A stretch of 14,084 nt of DNA from JBHJOF01 sp050330055. Its GTDB lineage: Bacteria; Pseudomonadota; Alphaproteobacteria; Kiloniellales; JAKSDN01. Location of the stretch: contig JBHJOF010000217.1 in the NCBI GenBank assembly GCA_050330055.1, positions 1 through 14,084 of the forward strand. The letters run 5' to 3'. The notes under the pieces were generated by a model. The model was not told where the DNA came from and made no database searches. It saw nothing but the letters and a program-made list of their open reading frames with translations. This document shows, piece after piece, positions 6,548-13,142 of the stretch; the first letter of the stretch is position 1; every line of letters starts with the position of its first letter. The position numbers and the translations under genes are program-made.

Positions 6548-6564
6548 ATGCTGCACTGCAGCAT
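6548..6564. promoter_or_regulatory. Perfect 17-bp palindrome, probable PhaR operator
   Basis: ATGCTGCACTGCAGCAT is a perfect inverted repeat (7-bp arms, ACT centre) that includes an exact CTGC-N3-GCAG. It overlaps the predicted transcription start of the phasin gene and lies 26 nt before its ATG. By analogy with phaP control in other alphaproteobacteria, it is a likely binding site for the PHA-responsive repressor PhaR, which is not encoded in this window. Confidence 0.6.
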
Positions 6565-6590
6565 AATTTTTCGGACCAGGAGGAAGCCCC

Positions 6591-7085
6591 ATGGCCAAGG
6601 CCACAACCACCACCGCAAGCGCAAGCGCGGAGAAGGACGTCTACAAAATGTTCGACTTCACCAAGTTCGACACCAATTTCACCGATTTCAGCAAGTTCGC
6701 CAAGCAGTTCGGCATGCCGAACCTCAACGGCAACGACTTCATGGCCGTCCAGAAGAAGAACCTGGAAGCCGTGACCGCCGCCAACCGCATCGCCCTCGAG
6801 GGCCTGCAGGCCCTGGCCCGGCGCCAGGCCGAGATCGTGCGCCAGAGCACCGAGGACTTCGGCAAGGCGGCGCGCGAGCTGTCCGACAGCAAGTCGTTCG
6901 AGGACACGCTGGCCAAGCAGGCCGATCTGGTCAAGGACGCCTACGAGCAGGCGCTGGCCAACGTGCGCGAGCTGACCGAGATGACCGTCAAGTCGCAGAG
7001 CGAGGCCGTGGAGCTGATCAACGCCCGCGTCGCCGAGGGCTTCGACGAGTTCAAGGCCGCGATCAAGAAGACCGCTGCCAAGTAA
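6591..7085 (+). CDS. Phasin family protein (PHA granule-associated)
   Basis: Phasins are small amphipathic helical proteins that coat polyhydroxyalkanoate granules and affect their number and size. This one has 164 residues. A Thr/Ala/Ser-rich start (1-15) precedes the aromatic-rich segment YKMFDFTKFDTNFTDFSKFA. The phasin domain (about 50-155) has the typical NLEAVTAANRIALEGLQALA and RRQAEIVRQSTEDF helices, ending in SEAVELINARVAEGFDEFKA. The tail is Lys/Ala-rich. AGGAGGA (6578-6584) is a strong ribosome site. The gene is a single transcription unit with its own promoter, paired TGC-rich operator boxes and an intrinsic terminator 52 nt after the stop. No PHA synthase gene is in view. Length and the AA/NRIALEG pattern fit the Phasin_2 family. 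Confidence 0.92.
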   Translation: MAKATTTTASASAEKDVYKMFDFTKFDTNFTDFSKFAKQFGMPNLNGNDFMAVQKKNLEAVTAANRIALEGLQALARRQAEIVRQSTEDFGKAARELSDSKSFEDTLAKQADLVKDAYEQALANVRELTEMTVKSQSEAVELINARVAEGFDEFKAAIKKTAAK

Positions 7086-7137
7086 CAGTCGGGAAAGCGC
7101 GCCTGGCCCAGGGTCAGGCGCAGCGCCTCCGGCATGG

Positions 7138-7163
7138 GGCCGCTCCGTTCGGGGCGGCCTTTT
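7138..7163 (+). terminator. Intrinsic terminator of the phasin gene
   Basis: GGCCGCTCC (7138-7146) pairs with GGGGCGGCC (7151-7159) around a GTTC loop, with one G-U pair, and is followed directly by TTTT (7160-7163). This is the clearest rho-independent terminator in the window. Confidence 0.8.
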
Positions 7164-7230
7164 GCCGTTTGGGCCGCGGTTAGGAGCGGCCGGCGTTTTC
7201 AGGAGAGGCACGCCCTTGACGACCCCCGGC

Positions 7231-7387
7231 TGTCGTCCCGGGGCTTGTCCCCGGGACCCAATGCCCTGGCCGTTGGTGAAGCTGTTATGGAGCGCCCCCG
7301 CGCTTGCGGCTGGCGAGGGCGTAAAGGTAGTAATGCATTGCCACGCTGGAACGCCAGTGGGTCCCGGGGACAAGCCCCGGGACGACA
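7231..7387. repeat. MITE/BIME-like element with perfect 30-bp inverted ends
   Basis: The left end (7231-7260) and right end (7358-7387) are perfect reverse complements over 30 bp. Each end is itself a hairpin: GTCCCGGGG, a 5-nt centre, CCCCGGGAC. The 97-bp interior has no convincing gene. I see no target-site duplication next to the ends. The element lies between the phasin terminator and csaA, which explains the long gap there. It may be a non-autonomous mobile repeat or a pair of REP sequences. Confidence 0.75.
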
Positions 7388-7462
7388 ATGGTGTTCTTCC
7401 GTGCGTTGTTGTGACCATCGCCAGGTATGGATCCTGCAGGGAGTACGAGAAGGGGGAATGGA

Positions 7463-7834
7463 ATGACGGCTGCGCCTAGCCGGCCAGGGGAGATCGGTGC
7501 CGAGATCGGCATCGACGACTTCCAGCGGGTCGACGTGCGGGTCGGCACCATCGTCAAGACCGAGCCCTTCCCCGAGGCGCGCAAGCCGGCCTTCAAGCTG
7601 TGGGTCGATCTTGGCCCGGAGATCGGCGTCAAGAAGAGCTCGGCCCAGCTCACGCATCACTATGACCTCGAGGGCCTGGTCGGCCGCCAGGTCGCGGCCG
7701 TGGTCAACTTCGCGCCGCGCCAGATCGGCAAGGTTCTGTCCGAGGTGCTGGTGCTCGGCTTCCCGGACGGCGAGGGCGAGGTGGTGCTGGTCGTCCCCGA
7801 GCGGCCGGTGCCGAACGGCGGCCGGCTGTACTAA
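7463..7834 (+). CDS. csaA: CsaA-like tRNA-binding protein
   Basis: The 123-residue product is a free-standing tRNA-binding OB-fold domain, as in CsaA, Trbp111 and the C-terminal domain of methionyl-tRNA synthetase. CsaA has also been described as a secretion-related chaperone in Bacillus. Conserved blocks are FQRVDVRVGTIVKTEPFPEA (20-39), KPAFKLWVDLG (41-51), KKSSAQLTHHY (57-67), GRQVAAVVNFAPRQIGKVLS (74-93) and LVLGFPD (96-102). The chain ends in VVLVVPERPVPNGGRLY, the usual closing strand. ATG 7463 is chosen because GGGGGAA (7452-7458 region) precedes it. An in-frame ATG at 7427 would add 12 residues partly within the leader. It stands alone between two repeat blocks. Confidence 0.9.
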   Translation: MTAAPSRPGEIGAEIGIDDFQRVDVRVGTIVKTEPFPEARKPAFKLWVDLGPEIGVKKSSAQLTHHYDLEGLVGRQVAAVVNFAPRQIGKVLSEVLVLGFPDGEGEVVLVVPERPVPNGGRLY

Positions 7835-7860
7835 ACGCGTCCGGCTTTATGAAGGACAAA

Positions 7861-8016
7861 CTCCCCCTCACCCTCCCAAGCGCCCTTCGGTCGCTTGGGC
7901 CCCTCCCTCTCCCCCGGAGGGGCGAGGGGTTTCAAGTGCGTGCGCGGCCTCTTCTCCCTCGCCCCTTGGGGGAGAGGGAGGGGCCCATCGCGACAGCGAT
8001 GGGAGGGTAAGGGGTA
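7861..8016. repeat. Large inverted repeat pair built from CCTCCCTCTCCCCC units
   Basis: The left unit (about 7861-7930) and right unit (about 7953-8016) are inverted copies sharing CCCTCCC, CCCCTCCCTCTCCCCC and GGGGCGAGGG. Each carries its own internal stem: CCCAAGCG (7875-7882) with CGCTTGGG (7892-7899), and CCCATCGC (7984-7991) with GCGATGGG (7996-8003). The sequence is non-coding and occupies most of the gap between csaA and the DUF1330 gene. Confidence 0.8.
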
Positions 8017-8072
8017 AAGCCTAGCTACTGGCACGACATCAGCCTGATCGAGCAAGCAACAGGGAGGGCAGC

Positions 8073-8357
8073 ATGGCGGCTTACTGGATCGCCCGGGTCA
8101 ACGTCTCGGATCCTGACGCCTATGCGGAGTACGCCAAGCGCGCGACGGTCGCGCTGCAGAGCCACGGCGGCCGCATCCTGGCCCGCGGCGGCCGGGTCGA
8201 GAGCCTGGAGGGCGAGCCCTACGCCCGCAACGTGGTGGTCGAGTTCCCCAGCTTCGAGCAGGCACTCGCCTGCTACAACTCGCCGGCTTACCGGGAGGCC
8301 AAGGCGCTGCAGGAAGGCGCCGCCGTGCGCAACCTCTGCATTGTCGAGGGGTTGTAG
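8073..8357 (+). CDS. DUF1330 domain-containing protein
   Basis: This 94-residue protein is a complete single-domain DUF1330 member, with a ferredoxin-like dimeric alpha/beta-barrel fold of unknown function. The pattern is typical of the family: YWIARVNVSDPDAYAEYAKR (4-23), then HGGRILARGGRVESLEG, then RNVVVEFPSFEQALACYNSP (52-71) and YREAKALQEGAAVRN. There are no membrane segments. AGGGAGGG (8061-8068) provides a good ribosome site for ATG 8073. It lies downstream of the repeat block and is separated from the next convincing gene by over 700 nt. The nearest terminator-like hairpin is about 250 nt after its stop. Confidence 0.93.
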   Translation: MAAYWIARVNVSDPDAYAEYAKRATVALQSHGGRILARGGRVESLEGEPYARNVVVEFPSFEQALACYNSPAYREAKALQEGAAVRNLCIVEGL

Positions 8358-8608
8358 CGGCACCTGGCTGCCACGCCGGGCCATGCGCTCACCGCATGCC
8401 AGAGCTTCGCATTCGTCGCTTTTTTATCCTGCATTTGCGGCTTACATGCGCCGCATCGCGCAGCCGGCGAAACACTCTGGATTTAGCTCAAATGCTTCCC
8501 AACCTTCCCCTGCAGGGCCGCGAGAAGTTCCCGGAACATCCCTGCGACGGTCCCTTCCCGACCGATCTGATCGCCTAGGTTTCGCGCGCCCTCACGGCGC
8601 GTCGGCAG
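8358..8608. other. Untranslated or undefined stretch after the DUF1330 gene
   Basis: No recognisable gene is found here on either strand. A 28-codon frame (8492-8578) has no ribosome site or known relative. The stretch contains a small hairpin CGCGCC-CTCAC-GGCGCG near 8584-8600 and ends at the strong hairpin at 8609. It could be a long 3' untranslated region or a small RNA; no clear promoter was seen. Confidence 0.3.
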
Positions 8609-8645
8609 ACGGCGGCGGCCCCCGTGGTCGCCGCCGTGTGCTTTT
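8609..8645 (+). terminator. Terminator-like hairpin
   Basis: ACGGCGGCGGCC (8609-8620) pairs with GGTCGCCGCCGT (8626-8637) through 12 bp including one G-U, with a CCCGT loop. It is followed by GTGC and then TTTT (8642-8645). The four-base gap before the T run makes it slightly atypical. It would end a transcript from DUF1330 or from an unrecognised unit in between. Confidence 0.5.
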
Positions 8646-8786
8646 CCGGGCCCTGTCATCCGGGTGGCCGGTAAGATTGATGAAAAAATTGCGCGGGCAG
8701 CCCCGAATCCCAAGCCTTCGTTAACGATTGCCGTGCAAAATCTGTGTCAGCCGCTCGATGTTTCACCCTTGCACCGGCTGTCCACG

Positions 8787-8927
8787 ATGAAAACGCTCCG
8801 CAACAAGTCAGCTTCGCGACATGCCGGACCCAGCCGGCGCGCGGAGCGCCGCTCTTTTGCCGTCCTGGCCCTGCTGGCCGCCGCCATCTGGTTCGCCTCG
8901 ACTCTCGCGGTCCAGTACTCGGTCTGA
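8787..8927 (+). CDS. Possible small single-pass membrane protein
   Basis: A 46-residue frame begins MKTLRNKSASRHAGPSRRAE. The N-terminal 24 residues are strongly basic and are followed by one hydrophobic segment (about 25-44, FAVLALLAAAIWFASTLAVQ), ending in YSV. This is the charge pattern of a small inner-membrane protein with the N-terminus inside. No ribosome-binding site precedes the ATG, and I recognise no family, so it may be chance. The same frame is open upstream to 8664. It is the only plausible coding candidate in the 8358-9084 gap. Confidence 0.3.
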   Translation: MKTLRNKSASRHAGPSRRAERRSFAVLALLAAAIWFASTLAVQYSV

Positions 8928-9010
8928 GCCCGGCCTGAGGGTCGGCCCGCCGCCGGCGGCCGAGGCCCAGATTCTCCTTCACGCACCCTGACAGCATTGG
9001 TGAGCCCGCA

Positions 9011-9039
9011 TTGTCGGGGCCGCAAAGCTCCCGTTAGAC
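9011..9039 (+). promoter_or_regulatory. Predicted promoter of the M20 amidohydrolase gene
   Basis: TTGTCG (9011-9016), a 17-nt spacer and TTAGAC (9034-9039) fit a sigma-70-type promoter about 45 nt upstream of the start codon. An 18-nt spacer with TAGACT is equally possible. Confidence 0.4.
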
Positions 9040-9084
9040 TGCTCCCACACGCGCGGTCGCGCGACGGCAACGCAGGGGCAGGTC

Positions 9085-10710
9085 ATGACATCGCCAGCCA
9101 AGCAGGCGGCCTTCGACTGGGTCGAGGCCAACGCCCAGGCGCTCTCCGACTGGAACCAGGTGATCTGGCACTACGCCGAGCCGGCGCTGCGCGAGTACAA
9201 GTCGGCCGCCTGGTACGTCGAGCGCCTGCGCGCCGAGGGCTTCGACGTCGAGGCCGGCAGCGGCGGCATGCCGACCGCCTTTGTCGCCACCTTCTCCTCC
9301 GGTGCCGGTCCGACCATCGGCGCCTATGCCGAGTACGACGCCGTGCCCGGCAACTGCCAGGCCGCCAGCACGAAGCGCGAGCCGCGCGCCGGGCTCAGCC
9401 GCTTCGCCGCCGGCCACACCGATCCGCACTCGGCGCTCGGCATCGGCGCGCTGGGCGGCCTGCTTGCGGCCAAGGCGGCGATGCAGCAGCACGGCCTGGG
9501 CGGGACGCTCAAGTTCTTCGGCGAGCCGGCCGAGAAGCTGCGCCTCTCCAAGCCGTTCCACGCCGCCAGGGGTTATTACGACGGCCTCGACGCCGTCATC
9601 TCGTTCCACCCCGCCTACATGCTGCCGCTGGTCAACACGGTGCGCTGGGACACCCACTGCGGCGCCGCCTACGCCTGCGTCTACTCCTTCCTCTGCGAGT
9701 CGCCGGAGACCTGGCTCGCCTCCGGGCTCGCCTCCGGCGGCGGCGAGGCGCACAAGGCCACCATCCCGGCGGCGCACGTCTCGGCCCGGGCGCCGGGCGC
9801 GACCGACGCGCTGGTCTCGATGTACATGCTGACCAAGCAGACCCAGAGCGCCATGCTGCCCTTCAGCGGCGGCTGGAGCCTGAGCGAGGCGATCCTGACC
9901 GCCGGCCAGGCCACGGCCGACAACCTGCCGCCGCAGCTGGCGCAGATCCAGTACCTCTGGCGCACGCCGACCCTCGAGCAGGCCGAAACCGTGGCGGCCG
10001 TGCTCGACAACAACGCCACGGCCGCCGCCAAGGCGGCGCACTGCGCGGTGACCAAGACCTGGGTCACCAAGTCGCGCCCCGGCCTGCCGAACCACGCGCT
10101 GGCCGCGCTCACCTTCGCCAACCTGGAGCTGGCCGGGCCGCCGCGCTGGGGCGACGAGGCGATCGCCGCCGCGCAGGCGATCCAGAACGCGCTCGGCCTC
10201 GAGCCCATGGCGCGGCCCTTCGTCGAGGCCTGCGAGGCGACCATCGCGCCGCAGGAGGCCGAGCGCCTGCTGCGCCGCGACCTGCCGCCCTGGCAGCAGC
10301 ACTCGACCTCGGACGACTACACCGAGTACTGCTGGCACGCGCCCACGGTGCGGCTTTACGTCGGCCGGCCGATGCTGAAGGCCCCGGACCCGGCCAAGCA
10401 TCCCGGCTTCGCCTATCCGGCCTGGGCGATGAACGCGCTGGGCGGCATTCCCGCCTGCATCGACCCGATGATCCTCTCGGCCAGCAAGACCATCGGCGCC
10501 ACCATCCTCGACCTCGTGAGCGACCCGGTGCAGCTCGCCGCCGCCCGCGCCGAGTTCGAGGCCCGCACTGGCGGCGGCATCGGCGGCGAGCACTGGCTGG
10601 CCCCACTGCTGCCCGCCGACGCCAACCCGCCGATCGACCTGCGCTGGCCGGAGTACGTCACGACGGTGCGCGGCGAGGAATGGTGGATACCGGTGAGCGA
10701 GGAGTTTTAG
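9085..10710 (+). CDS. M20-family amidohydrolase, AbgB-like
   Basis: The protein has 541 residues, longer than the roughly 480 of typical AbgB (p-aminobenzoyl-glutamate hydrolase subunit B). It has the M20D peptidase/amidohydrolase layout. The first catalytic-domain blocks are TIGAYAEYDAVPGN (77-90), AGHTDPHSALGIGALGGLLA (109-128, the metal-site GH..H region) and GTLKFFGEPAEKLRLSKPF (140-158, carrying the glutamates near the metal). SFHPAYMLPLV follows, then a lid/dimerisation domain. Relatives often read GHGCGHN where this has GHTDPHS. No signal peptide is visible, so it should be cytoplasmic. An amide bond in an N-acyl amino acid or peptide-like compound is the expected target; the substrate is unknown. 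CAGGGGCAGG precedes the ATG. The codon usage is strongly GC-rich and ends abruptly at the low-GC islet. Confidence 0.85.
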   Translation: MTSPAKQAAFDWVEANAQALSDWNQVIWHYAEPALREYKSAAWYVERLRAEGFDVEAGSGGMPTAFVATFSSGAGPTIGAYAEYDAVPGNCQAASTKREPRAGLSRFAAGHTDPHSALGIGALGGLLAAKAAMQQHGLGGTLKFFGEPAEKLRLSKPFHAARGYYDGLDAVISFHPAYMLPLVNTVRWDTHCGAAYACVYSFLCESPETWLASGLASGGGEAHKATIPAAHVSARAPGATDALVSMYMLTKQTQSAMLPFSGGWSLSEAILTAGQATADNLPPQLAQIQYLWRTPTLEQAETVAAVLDNNATAAAKAAHCAVTKTWVTKSRPGLPNHALAALTFANLELAGPPRWGDEAIAAAQAIQNALGLEPMARPFVEACEATIAPQEAERLLRRDLPPWQQHSTSDDYTEYCWHAPTVRLYVGRPMLKAPDPAKHPGFAYPAWAMNALGGIPACIDPMILSASKTIGATILDLVSDPVQLAAARAEFEARTGGGIGGEHWLAPLLPADANPPIDLRWPEYVTTVRGEEWWIPVSEEF

Positions 10711-10818
10711 CCGGCTAGCCCTGATTTGTGTGGAAGCGCTAGTGGCTCTGCAGGATCTCTAGAGCAAAGACGGGGAGTTCGATCCTTGGTGTCTTAGGCA
10801 CTATTCAGAGCAGAGAAA

Positions 10819-10827
10819 TGGTATAAT
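10819..10827 (+). promoter_or_regulatory. Extended -10 promoter of the AbiJ-like gene
   Basis: TG-G-TATAAT is an exact extended -10 element. No good -35 is seen, as is common for this promoter type. Transcription would start near 10834, leaving a leader of about 37 nt. A consensus TATAAT stands out in this GC-rich genome. Confidence 0.55.
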
Positions 10828-10870
10828 CGTCAGTCGCAAATTGATTCGATTCGCAGCGCGGGTACGATTG

Positions 10871-11758
10871 ATGTCGAACGCCGAATCTATTGATCGTAGC
10901 CAACTCACGTTCTCCCAGGCAGAGGGGCTTGCTCCCCTCCCGGGGCCATTGCAGTTGCATTTTCTTTCAGCGGCAGCGCGGGCGTATCTGTGGAAAACAA
11001 CATATGATCTTATCAACAATTCTAAGCGAGAGACCTACTCTGGTTTCGAATTCTTAAGTGAAACGTGGAAGAACATTCTTGAGGATGCCCATGTTTACTT
11101 TTTTCACAAGCCGGTAGATGAGTACTCGTATCATATAGACGATACAATAAAGTATCTTAAGCCGTTTATGTTGCGCGGCAAATACAATGAAGTATTTGAC
11201 TTCATAGAATTTATACTAAGGCATCCTCGCTGTCCGGGGCCCTTTTTGGACGGCGTCATTCGAGACTTTCAGCGTTCCCACCTCGCCTATACCGTGGCTC
11301 CCGAAGCTGGTCCTTCCATCGTGCCCGCGGTCACAGAGCAGGAAGGGAATGCCATAAAGAAGGCTTTCGAGACGCTAAGCGATCACGGGCTTAGTGGGGC
11401 GCGTGTGCACCTTCAAAAGGCTAGCGAAAACATAAATGCAGGACGGTACGCTGACAGCGTTCGGGAGGCCATACATGCTGTTGAGTCGGTCGCGCAAAAG
11501 CTCAGCGATAAAGCCGACAAGACCCTTGATCCTGCGCTAAACGAGCTAGCGAAGAATATCCAGCTTCATCCCGCCCTTAAAACGGGCTTTAGCAAGCTAT
11601 ATGGCTATTCGAGCAATGAGAAGGGTGTCAGGCACGCGCTCCATGATGATGAAGCCAAGGTAGATATGCATGATGCTGTGTTCATGCTTGGGGCATGTGC
11701 ATCTTTCGTGACCTACCTTGTAGGCAAATCCAGGGATGCGGGCTTGCTAGAGAGATAG
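10871..11758 (+). CDS. AbiJ_NTD4-like / HEPN-like protein, putative abortive-infection defence protein
   Basis: The 295-residue product begins with a segment like the AbiJ N-terminal domain 4: LTFSQAEGLAPLPGPLQLHF (12-31), then a helical AYLWKTTYDLI stretch and an aromatic-rich middle (ETWKNILEDAHVYFFHKPVD). After a linker (145-165), the helical C-terminus resembles HEPN domains. GRYADSVREAIHAVESVAQK (191-210) is followed by SSNEKGVRHALHDD (247-260) and an ACASFVTYLVGK helix. The Arg-His pair in GVRHAL is the likely functional site. HEPN proteins are often RNases, and AbiJ-type proteins are linked to phage-triggered growth arrest; activity here is inference. ATG 10871 is chosen over the in-frame TTG at 10841, although its ribosome site is weak. 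Base composition is far lower in GC than neighbouring genes, suggesting transfer. There is no partner gene alongside. Confidence 0.75.
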   Translation: MSNAESIDRSQLTFSQAEGLAPLPGPLQLHFLSAAARAYLWKTTYDLINNSKRETYSGFEFLSETWKNILEDAHVYFFHKPVDEYSYHIDDTIKYLKPFMLRGKYNEVFDFIEFILRHPRCPGPFLDGVIRDFQRSHLAYTVAPEAGPSIVPAVTEQEGNAIKKAFETLSDHGLSGARVHLQKASENINAGRYADSVREAIHAVESVAQKLSDKADKTLDPALNELAKNIQLHPALKTGFSKLYGYSSNEKGVRHALHDDEAKVDMHDAVFMLGACASFVTYLVGKSRDAGLLER

Positions 11759-11782
11759 CGGATGCTATTTGCGTTTCTAATT

Positions 11783-13141
11783 TTACATCGGCAACCGCAC
11801 CCTTGCCCTCAAGCCCCCGCCCGGCGCGTCCTCCAGCAGAATGTCGCCACCGTGGCTGCGCACCACGTCGCGGGCGATGGTGAGGCCGAGGCCGGTGCCG
11901 CCGGTCTCGGGGTTGCGCGACTGGTCGAGGCGGAAGAAGGGCTTGAAGACCTCCTCGCGCTTGTCGGCCGGGATGCCGGGCCCGTCGTCGTCGATGGTGA
12001 TCTCGATCAGCCGGCCGCGGCGACCGGCGCGGATCGCCACCTGGCTGCCGTGGCGCTGGGCGTTGGCGACCAGGTTGGTGAGCGAGCGCCGCATGCCCGA
12101 GGGACGCAGCGGCAGCACCAGCGCGTCCTCGCTGTGCAGGTCGACCGGCGTCTCGTCGTGGCTCAGCTGGTCGACCACCTCGTGCAAGAGCGCGCCCAGA
12201 TCGGTCGGCCGCGGCAGCTCGGCGCCCTCGCCGCGGGCGAAGGTCAGGTAGCCCTCGACCATGCGCTCCATCTCGGCGACGTCGGAGGCCAGGCTGGCCG
12301 CCTCCGGCGTGTCGCCCAACATGGCGAGCTGCAGCTTCATGCGGGTCAGCGGCGTGCGCAGGTCGTGGCTGACGCCGGCCAGCATCTCGGTGCGCTGGGC
12401 GATGGTGCGGCGGATGCGCTCGCGCATCTGCAGGAAGGCGCCGGCCGCCTGGCGCACCTCGTCGGCGCCCTCGGGCTTGAAGTCGGGCACGTCGCGGCCC
12501 TTGCCGAAGTTCTCGGCCGCCTGCGCCAGGCGCCAGATCGGCCGCACCTGGTTGCGCATGAAGAGCGTGGCGACGCCGAACAGGACGATCGAGCTGCCGA
12601 CCATCCAGATGATGAAGATGTAGGTGGTCGAACTGAACAGCCGCTTCTGGGCAAGCACCACGCGCAGCACCCGGTCGGGCAGCTGCACCTGGATCAGCAC
12701 CTTGCCTTCGCCGTAGCGGCTGTCGATGTGGAAGGGAAAGATCAGGCGCTCGTCGAGGGCGTCGAAGAGCTTCTGCTCGAGAATGCTGCTGCCCGGTTCC
12801 TCGGTCACCCGATCGAGCAGCGCACCCATCTCCAAGCTCACCTCGTCGAGTGACATGGTCCGGGCGGCGCGTTGCAGGGCGCCGGATTCCTCCACCGCAC
12901 GAGGGTCGTCGCCCATGACCTGCAGCAGCATGCCGATGTCGCCGGCCACGCCCTGGGTCAGCCGCTTGGTAATGGTGTCGTAGTGGCGGTCGTAGAACAC
13001 CCAGGTGGCGATCACCTGGGTCAGGATCAGCGGCATGACGATGATCAGCAGCGAGCGGCCGAGCAGGCTGCGCGGCAGGTAGCGCTTGATCAGCGACCGT
13101 CGACCGGGGAGCTCGCCAGAAAAGCCAGAATAGGGGGTCAT
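11783..13141 (-). CDS. EnvZ-like sensor histidine kinase
   Basis: This 452-residue inner-membrane kinase has the classical EnvZ layout. Transmembrane segment 1 is at about 27-49 and a periplasmic sensor region at 50-172. Transmembrane segment 2 is at about 173-195 and the HAMP linker at 196-250. The DHp H-box MLAGVSHDLRTPLTRMKLQL carries phospho-acceptor His259. The ATPase domain has N-box Asn356/Asn360 (LTNLVANAQRHG), G1 DDDGPGI (384-390), the F-box KPFFRLD and G2 GGTGLGLTIARD (414-425). The start is 1 nt after the stop of the response-regulator gene, with no separate ribosome site, so translation is likely coupled. Its stop is 24 bp from the convergent AbiJ-like gene. The stimulus is unknown; EnvZ senses osmolarity in enterobacteria, but alphaproteobacterial relatives differ. 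Confidence 0.95.
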   Translation of the reverse strand: MTPYSGFSGELPGRRSLIKRYLPRSLLGRSLLIIVMPLILTQVIATWVFYDRHYDTITKRLTQGVAGDIGMLLQVMGDDPRAVEESGALQRAARTMSLDEVSLEMGALLDRVTEEPGSSILEQKLFDALDERLIFPFHIDSRYGEGKVLIQVQLPDRVLRVVLAQKRLFSSTTYIFIIWMVGSSIVLFGVATLFMRNQVRPIWRLAQAAENFGKGRDVPDFKPEGADEVRQAAGAFLQMRERIRRTIAQRTEMLAGVSHDLRTPLTRMKLQLAMLGDTPEAASLASDVAEMERMVEGYLTFARGEGAELPRPTDLGALLHEVVDQLSHDETPVDLHSEDALVLPLRPSGMRRSLTNLVANAQRHGSQVAIRAGRRGRLIEITIDDDGPGIPADKREEVFKPFFRLDQSRNPETGGTGLGLTIARDVVRSHGGDILLEDAPGGGLRARVRLPM

Positions 13142-13142
13142 G

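Noticed and set aside
7231..8016. CRISPR array
   Set aside because: Repeats here are inverted palindrome pairs rather than regularly spaced direct repeats with unique spacers, and no cas gene is present.
8483..8713. 76-codon minus-strand frame in the gap after DUF1330
   Set aside because: There is no ribosome site, no recognisable domain, and it crosses the terminator-like hairpin.
9034..10593. Very long (519-codon) minus-strand open frame opposite the amidohydrolase
   Set aside because: The opposite strand clearly encodes conserved M20 motifs, and this frame gives Gly/Arg/Val/His-rich low-complexity protein. It is an antisense artefact of high GC3.
10771..10790. tRNA T-arm-like GAGTTCGATCC at the left edge of the low-GC islet
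   Set aside because: I looked for a tRNA remnant as an integration site, but the flanking five-base stem does not pair and no anticodon or D-arm could be placed. No matching direct repeat was found at the right edge.
11762..12853. 363-codon plus-strand frame opposite the histidine kinase
   Set aside because: The kinase on the minus strand shows every H, N, G1, F and G2 box. The plus-strand product is repetitive His/Ala/Gln-rich with no fold.
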